Below, piece after piece: positions 1 through 7,950 of a DNA stretch of 35,927 bases. Positions within the stretch are counted from its first letter, which is position 1. Each line of letters begins with the position of its first letter. Source of the DNA: Methanomicrobiales archaeon HGW-Methanomicrobiales-2 (GTDB lineage Archaea; Halobacteriota; Methanomicrobia; Methanomicrobiales; Methanoculleaceae); assembly GCA_002839645.1 (NCBI GenBank), contig PGYL01000021.1, forward strand, positions 26,962 to 62,888, written 5' to 3'. The translations under genes were made by a program, and so were the position numbers. The notes beneath the pieces were generated by a model. It saw nothing but the letters and a program-made list of their open reading frames with translations, was not told the DNA's origin and did no database searches.

Positions 1-1
1 G

Positions 2-1231
2 CAGATCGCAGAACTCTTCCTGACACTGACCATCCTTGCGATGATCGACAAGTCCATGGCCCGGGGCAGACAGGCGTTTCTCATGGTCACCTTCGGCTTT
101 GCCATGATCGTCTCGCATTACGGTCTCTCATACATCTACTTCTTCTCGCTTGTTCCGGCATGGCTGCTGCTCGTCGTCCCCGAGCGCCTGGGACCCTGGC
201 TGCCGGAGAGGCTCACCGGAATATCGGGTTTCCTGAAGTCCGACCCGCTCGCTCCGTCGGGAACCGGCGGCGGGGGGGTGCCGGTCAGGACGCTCGTCCT
301 CCCTTACATCCTCGTTTTTGCCGCCCTCGCCTATCTCTGGTACTCGATGGTAGCCGAAGGCACGGCGCTTGCTACCGTCACCGGCATCGGGGACAGGATC
401 TGGAGCACCCTCTTTGCGGACTCATTCAGCCCGACAGCCGCCCAGGGGATGCATATCCTCACCAGCCAGTCCGTCACGCCCCTGCACGGCCTGGCAAAGC
501 TTGTTCATATCGCCACCCAGGGACTGATCGCCGTGGGACTGCTTGCAACCCTGGCAAGGCGCGAGCGGTGGCGCATCGAGCCCGAGTACCTCGCCATTTC
601 GCTCGTCTTCCTCCTCATCAACGTAGCCGGCATCGTCGTCCCGTTCTTCGCGAGCTCGCTCAACACCAGCCGGCTCTACCACATCACCCTGATCTTCCTT
701 GCCCCGTTTGCAATCATCGGTGGCATAGCACTCTACGAGGCATTGGCGGAGAGGGTGCGTGCGATCGCGGCCGCCCCGCTCATGGGAACGGCCTATAAGT
801 CATTATCGGCATTCCTGGTCGTGTTCTTCCTCTTCAACAGCGGGCTCATCTATCAGGTCGTGGACGACAGCCCGACATCGATGGCGCTCGAGACTACGGG
901 AGACAAACCGGTCTTCAACGGCAAGGAGGTGCAGGGGGCGAGGTGGCTCTTCTCGGAAGGGAACGAGCGCCCCATCTACGTCGACGGCACACGCTGGTGG
1001 CTCCTCCAGGGATTCGACCCGCGCCGTCAACGATACATCCCGGCAAATGCGTCGCTGCTGGAGCCGAACACGTACCTCTACTTCGGCGCGTATAACCTCG
1101 CACAGGATAGCGTCCGGATCGAGGCGCGGGAGCACGCAGTCACTACGGCAGACTACGTTGATGCAGGGCGGTTCATCCAGAATCAGCATAAGGTCTACGA
1201 TAATGCCGGCTCCACCATCTACTACCGGTGA
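2..1231 (+). CDS. Polytopic membrane protein, C-terminal part (5' end outside window)
   Basis: The reading frame is open from base 2, without a stop before the first ATG at 41, so the gene almost certainly starts upstream. The visible ~409 residues hold several hydrophobic segments (around TFGFAMIVSHYGLSYIYFF, TLVLPYILVFAALAYLW, LIAVGLLATLA, YLAISLVFLLINVAGIVVPFF, ITLIFLAPFAIIGGIAL and SLSAFLVVFFLFNSGLIY), followed by a soluble tail of about 125 residues rich in Trp and Tyr. The pattern resembles the large DUF2206-like membrane proteins of methanogens, often found beside surface-glycan genes. That family call is from memory of the pattern, not a search. The gene converges on a flippase 70 bases away, which fits an envelope polysaccharide locus. 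No enzymatic motif is visible. It could instead be a GT-C-like glycosyltransferase tail. Confidence 0.7.
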   Translation, partial: QIAELFLTLTILAMIDKSMARGRQAFLMVTFGFAMIVSHYGLSYIYFFSLVPAWLLLVVPERLGPWLPERLTGISGFLKSDPLAPSGTGGGGVPVRTLVLPYILVFAALAYLWYSMVAEGTALATVTGIGDRIWSTLFADSFSPTAAQGMHILTSQSVTPLHGLAKLVHIATQGLIAVGLLATLARRERWRIEPEYLAISLVFLLINVAGIVVPFFASSLNTSRLYHITLIFLAPFAIIGGIALYEALAERVRAIAAAPLMGTAYKSLSAFLVVFFLFNSGLIYQVVDDSPTSMALETTGDKPVFNGKEVQGARWLFSEGNERPIYVDGTRWWLLQGFDPRRQRYIPANASLLEPNTYLYFGAYNLAQDSVRIEAREHAVTTADYVDAGRFIQNQHKVYDNAGSTIYYR

Positions 1232-1301
1232 AGAGCGGATGGCGGCCCCCGCATGACCGGAGACGGAACTCCTCCCGCGTATGCAGCAGCCCGAAGAAGC
1301 G

Positions 1302-2543
1302 TTATACCCACCCCTTCTTCTTCAGGATTATCCCGACAAGGAACGTTCCTGCCACATACGTGCCGAGCCACGCATACCCCATGCCGATGAGGCCGAACCG
1401 GTTCATCAGGGTGTAGCCGAGCGCGAGGAGGGCAACGCTGATGAAACTGCTCAGGATGATGAGGCTCCGGATATCGTTCCTGACCTTTGCAATCGATATG
1501 AAGGTCTGGCAGACGGAGACGAACAGGGCGGATGCGGCAAGCACCTGGAGCAGGGCTATTCCTTCGACGTAGTCCTTGCCGATCAGGTTGAGGATCTGCT
1601 CCCCGAAGAGAGAGAGCCCGATGGTTGCAGGTATGAGCAGGGCAAACATGCTCGCGAGCGTCCGGAGCACGCTCTTCTTCATCTCCCCCCCGTGGCTTCC
1701 CTCGACAAAGAGCGAGGTCGTGAACGCATACGGTATCATGAAGAGTATCGAGACGATCGCGTAGGTGATGTAGTAATTGGCGGTGCTCTCCGCCCCGAGC
1801 ACGTGGAGCACCATGATTGGAATGACCATGTTCGGAGCGGACATCAGTATCCCCGCGATGTATGCGCCGGCAGAGAACTGCCATGCCTCCCGCAGGAAAA
1901 CCCGGTCCACACCCAGTGCCGGCCGCACGGAGCACCGGGCGAGGAGGACGAGGGCGAGGATGAGCCCGAGGACGAACGAGAGACCAAAGGCACTGAAGAT
2001 GCCCATTGCTCCGAGGAAGACCAGGGGAACCAGGAAGAGGATCCTTGTTCCGTAGAGCAGGTTCAGGGTGAAGTAGTGTTCGGACTTGCGCAGTGCATTG
2101 AACGCGCCCTCAAGAACCCAGGTGATAGAGTAGGCTCCGAGGAAGATGAGGTAGAGGGGTGCGACCGTCCTGACGATCGTGAGCTCGGGAGATATGACGT
2201 CCACTGCGGCGATGAAGAGCACCCCGGCACCAAGCGCCACTGCCGTCGGCACGAGGATGGCGGTCCCGAGAACCTTGTTCTTGTCGCGCAGGGGAAAGAA
2301 CCGGATCACCGACTGATCCAGGCCGAGCCGGGAGATGAGGATGAGGAGTCCCATGGACGACATCAGGGCGGTTGCAATACCCACGTCCGCCTGCGAGTAG
2401 AACCGGGCTGCGATCATCCAGAAGAAGAACCCAAACCCCGCAGCGACGAACGATGACGCCATGATGAAGAACGAATTCCGAATAAGCGGCTCCTGTAAGT
2501 GCCTTCTAACCTCGCTGAAGTTTTTTGGGAGTGCTACTGCCAT
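1302..2543 (-). CDS. Polysaccharide/oligosaccharide flippase (MATE/Wzx-like)
   Basis: 413 residues with hydrophobic helices throughout, matching the Wzx/RfbX branch of the MOP exporter superfamily, which flips lipid-linked glycans across the membrane. Family-like features are the start LIRNSFFIMASSFVAAGFGFFFW, followed by ARFYSQADVGIATAL and the conserved-looking GLDQSVIRFFP. The length is slightly below the usual 430-480, so 12-14 helices are expected. The ATG at 2543 is supported by a TATA-like box at 2567-2577 on the same strand, about 25 bases upstream, implying a leaderless or nearly leaderless mRNA. It converges with the large membrane protein upstream of it in the window. The substrate cannot be read from the sequence; a surface glycan or N-glycan precursor is the obvious guess. 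Confidence 0.85.
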   Translation of the reverse strand: MAVALPKNFSEVRRHLQEPLIRNSFFIMASSFVAAGFGFFFWMIAARFYSQADVGIATALMSSMGLLILISRLGLDQSVIRFFPLRDKNKVLGTAILVPTAVALGAGVLFIAAVDVISPELTIVRTVAPLYLIFLGAYSITWVLEGAFNALRKSEHYFTLNLLYGTRILFLVPLVFLGAMGIFSAFGLSFVLGLILALVLLARCSVRPALGVDRVFLREAWQFSAGAYIAGILMSAPNMVIPIMVLHVLGAESTANYYITYAIVSILFMIPYAFTTSLFVEGSHGGEMKKSVLRTLASMFALLIPATIGLSLFGEQILNLIGKDYVEGIALLQVLAASALFVSVCQTFISIAKVRNDIRSLIILSSFISVALLALGYTLMNRFGLIGMGYAWLGTYVAGTFLVGIILKKKGWV

Positions 2544-2566
2544 CGGTCGCCAGTATCGGATAGCAC

Positions 2567-2577
2567 CTATATAGATG
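2567..2577 (-). promoter_or_regulatory. TATA box of the flippase gene
   Basis: The minus strand reads ATCTATATAGG here, centred close to 28 bases before the start codon at 2543. That spacing puts transcription start within a few bases of the ATG, so the transcript is probably leaderless. Pattern reading only. Confidence 0.55.
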
Positions 2578-2680
2578 TATCCACCGCTCCGACCCCCTCA
2601 GGCCTGCAGGATAGAGGGGAGCGACTCTTCCGGCCAGCAGGGCCCGGAGTGAACCCGGGCGGAGTTCACGGGAAGCAGAA

Positions 2681-2732
2681 GGAAGTTTTCTGGAGAAACG
2701 TTACTGGAAGGAAGGTTTCGAAGAGGAACGTT
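2681..2732. repeat. Two imperfect direct repeats in the gap before the flippase
   Basis: GGAAGTTTTCTGGAGAAACGTT-type (2681-2702) and GGAAGGTTTCGAAGAGGAACGTT-type (2710-2732) copies, period about 29 bases, within the 2544-2818 gap. They are downstream of the dockerin gene and upstream of the flippase promoter. Too few copies for an array. Confidence 0.35.
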
Positions 2733-2818
2733 TCGCAGACCGTATCAGCGGAATGCAGGACAATAGAGATTAAAATAAACGGGAGGCAGGCAAATTGTCC
2801 CGACTCCCGGTACAGGTG

Positions 2819-5440
2819 CTACAGGGAGGAAGTTCTGCCGAAGAAGACGTCGGTCAGCAGGGCAACGTCTTTCCAGTCCACGATGCCGTTTCCATCGAAG
2901 TCGACAGCGGTATTGGACGGAGTGCTTCCCTGTGCCATCCCGGCGGCGATCGTCACGTCGGCCCAGTCGACTTTGCCATCTTCGTTGAGGTCTCCCCTGA
3001 CGGGAACCCGGATGGTTCCGACGACGATCTGCTTGCTCATAACGTTGTTGGTTTCATCGCTTTCTGCAATCCGGTTGACATCATCCACATTGGCCTTCAC
3101 GGTGTGAGTGCCCTCGATGGCTTTCCAGGTTGCACCGGCCGACCCGCCGCTCGCGGTCAGCGTAACGGATGCACCTGCGGCGATAGCCGTGGTGTGGGTG
3201 TCGGACCAGACCCCGGGACCCGCAGCCCCGTCATCAAACGTGAAGATGATGCCGTGCTTCGCGCCCGCAGGCGTGGGAGCGGTTCCCTGGTTCTTGACGG
3301 TTGCCTTCAGGGTCACCGGGTTTCCCGTAGTCGGGTTTGCCGGTTCCCAGGAGATACCGGTCACCACAAGGTCAGGCTTCCCGGAGGGAGCCGGTGTGGT
3401 AGTCGGGGTAGAAGTGGGTGTCGGGGTGGGCCCCGACGCGGTCTTTGAGACCGTGATCTGTTCTGTTCGGACGTTGTTCGCCTCGTCGCTCTCGGCGATC
3501 CGGTTAACGTCGTCCACGGTGGCCTTCACGGTATGAAGGCCCTCGACGGCTTTCCAGGTTGCACCGGCTGAGCCGCTGTTCGCGGTCACCGTGACCCATG
3601 CACCCGGAGCGATCGATCTGGTGTAGGTATCCGACCAGACACCCGGCCCGGCAGCACCGTCATCAAACGTGACGATGACACCGTGCGTCGCGCCCGCAGG
3701 CGTGGGGGCATCTCCCTGGTTCTTGATGGTTGCCTTCAGGGTCACCGCACTCCCGGTAACCGGGTTTGCCGGTGCCCAGGAGACATCGGTCACCACGAGG
3801 TCCGGCTTCCCGGAGGGAGCCGGTGTGGTGGTGGGGGTCGGGGTAGCCGGTGCCGGTGTGGTGGGCACCGGAGTGGCCGGAACGGTCGGGGTAGGTGCCG
3901 GCGATCCGGTGGACGTCACTTTCACGTTCTGGAGGGTCGCCTGACCGGCCGGAACCGTGCCGACGATGGTCACACCGGGGGACCCGGCAGGGAGGGTCTT
4001 GGAGACGATCTCCATATCCTTCACAAGGACGTTTTTGGTCCTGTAACCCTCAACCACGAACGGCTTCGCGGCATCGGAGACGATCTGACCGGAGAAGACG
4101 GTATTTACGTTCTCCTTCGCCCATACGAGCGTCTCCACGCGGTTTCCGGACGCATAGATGCTCACCTCGGAGTTGTCGAACTGGCCGTTCGTGCCGCCGA
4201 GGCTCGAGCCCTTGCCGTTGTACCCGACCGGATCGATCAGGTGGAAGTTCCGGATCTTGACGTTGTTCGCGAGGTCGACCTGGAGGCCGAAGGCACGCGA
4301 GTTGATGCTCGTGCAGTTCTCCATCACCGTGGAGGGGTTGACCGAGCGGGAGGGGACACTGTAGTAGCCGGCGGGCACCCGGTAGGAGAAGTCGGTTCTC
4401 CCGATGCCGGTGTCCTTCTCGACGCAGTTGTAGAGTTTACCACCGTTCGTCGTGTAGAACCCGTTCATGGAGTTGCCCTCCGCCGTGCAGTTGATGAACG
4501 TCACGTCACAGTTCGGGGCGTAGTAGCCGGACCCGAAATAGTGGGTGGACATGTCATTTACGTTGTAGGCCTTCGTCGGGAAGGGCTTCTGCCCGTTGTT
4601 CCTGCTCACGCAGTTCTCAAGGACAGCATTCGTCACTTTCGGGTCGAACTCGAAGTGGAACCCGGACTCGGTAGTGCCTTCAGCGAGGCAGTTCGTCACC
4701 CGGAGGCCGTCCATGTCGTTTAACTCCGCAAAGTCGAACCCGGTGATCCAGGGATTGAACTGCCCGAACTTGCCGCAGTTGATCGCGGCGCAGTTGTCGT
4801 AGCGGACGTTCTTGATCACCATGTTCGTCGAGCCCCAGGCGTTGTGCAGGAACCCGTAGGTCCCGGTGTCCACGGCCTGGCAGTTGATGAACTCGACATC
4901 CTCGAGGGTGGGGGCGTAGACAGTAGGATCATGGACCAGGAGGTAAACCGCCTGAATGCTTGCATCCGCGGTACCCGTGATGTTGTGGATCTTCGCGTGG
5001 CTTGCCCGGATGTTCATTACGCCGAGCCACTTGACGCCACTGCTGTAGCCACTGCCCTGGATGTGGAACCCGTCCACCGTAATGTACTCACGGTCGACGT
5101 TGATGCGTCCATCGTTGGTGAACTTCAGGAATGTTGTCGATTCACCTTCCCCCATGAGAGTGGAGCTTGCTCTGGGAGCAATGATTCCCGCACAGTTGTA
5201 TGTTCCGCTGGTGAGGAGGACAACACCGCCGGATGATGGCAGGGCGTTCAGTGCTGCCTGAATCTCCACATGATCGTTGACCCCGTCACAGACGTAGGCA
5301 GCCGATGCTTTATCGGCCGCACTGCTGTCGCTTGCCGCGACAATTGTGTTGGGGGTCGCCTCGAGTGCTCCGACGATCGGGATCAACCCGACGATCAGGA
5401 ACACTGCGATTAGAAGCTTCGTTGTCCGTTTATCTCGCAT
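2819..5440 (-). CDS. Secreted beta-helix protein with two CARDB domains and a C-terminal dockerin
   Basis: 873 residues. The start at 5440 has a GAGGTGA ribosome-binding site five bases upstream; the frame stays open to 5764 but that extension has no signal. Order of parts: signal peptide 1-26; right-handed parallel beta-helix about 35-510 (pectate-lyase-3-like entry with CDGVNDHVEIQAAL, then repeated short strands with INC/ENC/TNC turns); Pro/Thr linker 511-545; CARDB domain 546-665; second linker 667-687; second CARDB 688-806; type-I dockerin 815-870 with two calcium loops (DLNEDGKVDWADV and DFDGNGIVDWKDV). CARDB domains are adhesion-type Ig-like folds; dockerins bind cohesins. The protein is therefore probably exported and docked on the cell surface or on a partner. 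No catalytic residues are evident, so glycan binding or adhesion is as likely as lyase activity. It is the last of three tandem paralogues. Confidence 0.9.
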   Translation of the reverse strand: MRDKRTTKLLIAVFLIVGLIPIVGALEATPNTIVAASDSSAADKASAAYVCDGVNDHVEIQAALNALPSSGGVVLLTSGTYNCAGIIAPRASSTLMGEGESTTFLKFTNDGRINVDREYITVDGFHIQGSGYSSGVKWLGVMNIRASHAKIHNITGTADASIQAVYLLVHDPTVYAPTLEDVEFINCQAVDTGTYGFLHNAWGSTNMVIKNVRYDNCAAINCGKFGQFNPWITGFDFAELNDMDGLRVTNCLAEGTTESGFHFEFDPKVTNAVLENCVSRNNGQKPFPTKAYNVNDMSTHYFGSGYYAPNCDVTFINCTAEGNSMNGFYTTNGGKLYNCVEKDTGIGRTDFSYRVPAGYYSVPSRSVNPSTVMENCTSINSRAFGLQVDLANNVKIRNFHLIDPVGYNGKGSSLGGTNGQFDNSEVSIYASGNRVETLVWAKENVNTVFSGQIVSDAAKPFVVEGYRTKNVLVKDMEIVSKTLPAGSPGVTIVGTVPAGQATLQNVKVTSTGSPAPTPTVPATPVPTTPAPATPTPTTTPAPSGKPDLVVTDVSWAPANPVTGSAVTLKATIKNQGDAPTPAGATHGVIVTFDDGAAGPGVWSDTYTRSIAPGAWVTVTANSGSAGATWKAVEGLHTVKATVDDVNRIAESDEANNVRTEQITVSKTASGPTPTPTSTPTTTPAPSGKPDLVVTGISWEPANPTTGNPVTLKATVKNQGTAPTPAGAKHGIIFTFDDGAAGPGVWSDTHTTAIAAGASVTLTASGGSAGATWKAIEGTHTVKANVDDVNRIAESDETNNVMSKQIVVGTIRVPVRGDLNEDGKVDWADVTIAAGMAQGSTPSNTAVDFDGNGIVDWKDVALLTDVFFGRTSSL
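3020..3813 (-). repeat. Tandem 429-base repeat encoding two CARDB units
   Basis: The two CARDB-plus-linker units of the dockerin protein recur with a 143-residue (429-base) period; both units begin with SGKPDLVVT. Aligning 3241-3300 with 3670-3729 by eye gives 51 of 60 identical bases. The units look like an internal duplication and could expand or contract by recombination. Confidence 0.85.
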
Positions 5441-5949
5441 TATCTCACCTCTTGGGAGATACTGCATTATCTGACAACCGTAATTTAAAAGGTTTTTTAA
5501 ATTAATTAGGCAATACAGATTATTTAAAATTACAAACAGGCAGTGTTTTTCAGCCATAATTGCTAGTATCCACCATTCTAAAAACTTACATAAAAATAGG
5601 AAGATATAAATATTACACCAAACTTTAGCGCAGATCCCGCAGGGAATACCCCCCTTGATCGCAGATTGCAGTTGACAGTCCGGACGGGCAAACAGACCCT
5701 GAATCAGGAATATTATTCTGCAAAGCGCATAAAATCCAGGAATATCCGGGATCGTCACTTGCAATCGACCGGGCGGCAGTCACCCCCTGCCGCACCCCAA
5801 AGAGGCCGGGAGAATACCTGCAACACCGCCTCCGCGCAATAACCCCATCACGCAGGATCGGCCGGAGAACGCCATTCATTACCAGAATATAGCCGGATCC
5901 AGCAAATCGTTGTCGACCGGGGTTAGCCGCCGGGATGCCGGGACCATGC
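5441..5949. other. Long AT-rich leader/promoter region between beta-helix paralogues 1 and 2
   Basis: No gene is seen. About 5480-5625 is strikingly AT-rich compared with the GC-rich surroundings. On the minus strand there are TATA-like boxes at about 5604-5613 (TTTATATCTT) and 5521-5532 (TTTTAAATAATC), giving candidate leaders of about 60 to 140 bases for the dockerin gene. The rest (5640-5949) is GC-rich and shows no convincing coding sequence. Confidence 0.55.
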
Positions 5950-6001
5950 AGGCGCCGTCATCGAACGGAGAGAGGAGACCGTGCTTCACGCCCACAGGTG
6001 G
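5950..6001 (-). pseudogene. Decayed CARDB fragment in frame behind the stop of paralogue 2
   Basis: Reading on past the TGA at 6004-6002 in the same frame gives PPVGVKHGLLSPFDDGA, which aligns with TPAGAKHGIIFTFDDGA in the CARDB domains of the neighbouring dockerin protein. DNA similarity to 3228-3280 is plain. Similarity stops near 5950. The simplest reading is that the gene once carried a CARDB tail, now lost by internal deletion and truncated by the stop codon. Confidence 0.75.
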
Positions 6002-7654
6002 TCACCGCGTCTCCGAGGTGACCGCCACATTCTCAAACGTTACCGCCCCGGAAGGCACCGTATTTGCGAGGATCACACCGTTGGTGAACGGCGCGAGGCT
6101 TGCGGAGACGATCTCCATATCCTTGATCCGGACATCCCTGGTGCGAACGCCCTCGATCACAAACGGCTTCGCCGTGTCGGAGACAATCTGCCCCGAGTAC
6201 TCGACATTCTCGTTATTCCTGGCCCATATCAGCGTTTCAGCCCGGTTACCCGACGCGTAGATGTTTACTACGGAGTTGGCCAGCGGTCCCCCCTGCGAGC
6301 CTCCGAGGTTTGTTGCCTTGCCGTCGATCCCGGCCGGGTTCTCCAGGCGGAAGTTCTTGATCAGAACATCGCTTGCGAGGTCGATATGGAGGCCATAGCC
6401 GTGCGAATCGATGCTCGAGCAGTTCTCGAGCACCAGCGACGGCGTTATCGACCGGGTCGGGGCCGCGTAGAATGATGCCGGCTGGACGATCCGGTAATCG
6501 GTCTTCCCGGCACCGACGTTTTGGTCGACGCAGCTGTAGAGTTTTCCGCCGTTGGTGGCATAGAACCCGTGGCGGCTGTTCCCCTCAGAGTAACAGCTGA
6601 TGAAGGTGATGTCACCCCGGGGGGCGTAGTACCCGCACCCGAAGTAGTGGGTGGACATATCGTCCTCCAGGTAGGCCTTCGTCGGGTAGGCTTTCTGCCC
6701 GTTATCCTTGCTGATGCAGTTCTTGAGGATGCAGTCCCGCTTCTCGGGGTCCCACTCGAAGTGGAACCCGGACTCCAGGTTACCTTCGGCAAGGCAGTTC
6801 GTCACGCGGAGACCCTCGATGTCGTTTAACTCCGCAAAGTTAAACCCGGTCACCCAGGGGTTGAACGCACCTTCGCTCCCGCAGTTGATCGCGGCGCAGT
6901 TCTCGTATCGGACATCCCGGATCACCGTGTTCTCTGTCCCCCAGGCGTTGTGCAGGAACCCGTAGGTTCCGGTATCCACGGCCCGGCAGTTGACGAACTC
7001 GATGTCTTCCAGGGTGGGAGCGTAGACTTCCGGGTCGTGCATCAGGAGAAAGACCGCCTGGGTGGTCGCATCGGCGGTCCCCTCGACCTCCAGGACCTTC
7101 GCGTGGCTCGCATAGATGGTGACCACGCCGAGCCAGAGGTCGGGCTCGACCTTCGGGTATCCGGTGCCCCTGACGTGGAAGTTGTAGAGCGTGACGGATT
7201 CCCGGGAGACATGGAGCCTCCCGTTTTTGCTGAACTCGAGGTATGTCGCATTCGGTCCCTCCCCCCGGAGCATGGAATTTGCGCGGGGGTAGATGCTTCC
7301 AGCGCAATTGAACGTGCCTTCCGTCAGGGCGACCGTGCCACCCGACGAGGAGAGTGCATCGAATGCCTCCTGGATGTCGCGCTGGTCATCGGTACCGTCG
7401 CACAGGATGTCAGCCCGGGTTTTCGACGCGACGCTGCTGTCGCTTGCCGCGACGACGACCGTCGGCCCGGAGATCTCCGGGGACACTGCCGGCGTCGTGG
7501 GAATGGGGGTGATCGGCGGAGGAGGGGGAGGCGGGGGCACCGGGCCCGGATAAAAGTGCATGACCAGCACAACGGCGACGATAACCGAGAGTATGATCGC
7601 AATGGCGATGAGGATGCGTCTGCCTCCGGGTCCCAGTTTTGGTCTTGCCGACAT
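6002..7654 (-). CDS. Membrane-anchored beta-helix surface protein (paralogue 2)
   Basis: 550 residues. Start at 7654 has GAGGTC about nine bases upstream. Residues 14-34 form one hydrophobic helix after a basic start (GPGGRR), followed by a run of eight prolines (40-47) and a Thr/Pro stretch, then the beta-helix from about 66 to the end. The helix shares CDGTDDQRDIQEAF, VDTGTYGFLHNAWG and LEDIEFVNC-type strands with its neighbours. An uncleaved N-terminal anchor with a proline spacer would hold the helix outside the membrane, unlike paralogue 3, which has only a signal peptide. It lacks CARDB and dockerin domains; a CARDB remnant lies directly behind the stop. The function is probably surface binding or polysaccharide processing; no catalytic motif was recognised. 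Confidence 0.88.
   Translation of the reverse strand: MSARPKLGPGGRRILIAIAIILSVIVAVVLVMHFYPGPVPPPPPPPPITPIPTTPAVSPEISGPTVVVAASDSSVASKTRADILCDGTDDQRDIQEAFDALSSSGGTVALTEGTFNCAGSIYPRANSMLRGEGPNATYLEFSKNGRLHVSRESVTLYNFHVRGTGYPKVEPDLWLGVVTIYASHAKVLEVEGTADATTQAVFLLMHDPEVYAPTLEDIEFVNCRAVDTGTYGFLHNAWGTENTVIRDVRYENCAAINCGSEGAFNPWVTGFNFAELNDIEGLRVTNCLAEGNLESGFHFEWDPEKRDCILKNCISKDNGQKAYPTKAYLEDDMSTHYFGCGYYAPRGDITFISCYSEGNSRHGFYATNGGKLYSCVDQNVGAGKTDYRIVQPASFYAAPTRSITPSLVLENCSSIDSHGYGLHIDLASDVLIKNFRLENPAGIDGKATNLGGSQGGPLANSVVNIYASGNRAETLIWARNNENVEYSGQIVSDTAKPFVIEGVRTRDVRIKDMEIVSASLAPFTNGVILANTVPSGAVTFENVAVTSETR
6731..6868 (-). repeat. Block nearly identical to 8626-8763 (paralogues 2 and 3)
   Basis: 138 bases align without gaps to 8626-8763 with four mismatches (about 97%). 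On either side the two genes are clearly more diverged. The block encodes the FNPWVTG-FAELNDIEGLRVTNC and FHFEWDPEKRDC region of the beta-helix. Confidence 0.85.
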
Positions 7655-7950
7655 GAGACTATGACCTCTTCGACGTTGCCGGTGTAACTCGTACGGGACC
7701 GTCCGGACCCGGGATCGAGAGGGGCCGCAACGCCTTCTGCCTGGCTCATACCCCTATGGCGCAGAAGTACCATTTAAGGGTTTAGCCGACCTGATCTCCT
7801 CGAAGGGTTCGGCCCGGAACCCCGGGGAGCAATCCCGGGATCTCCGACCCCGGGCAGGTTAAAAATTCACGCGTGATGGTTTTTCGGAACCGGAGAATCT
7901 GAAGCAGGGGAATCCGGGAGACGCCCGATCGCGATGCAGCCGTCAGGATG

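Noticed and set aside
1281-2456. Long plus-strand open frame of 391 codons across the flippase
   Set aside because: Its product is highly charged and low-complexity, has no domain, and mirrors the real minus-strand membrane protein; long antisense frames are usual in GC-rich DNA.
5441-5764. N-terminal extension of the dockerin protein
   Set aside because: The frame is open, but a clean signal peptide and ribosome-binding site start at 5440 and the extension runs through AT-rich promoter DNA.
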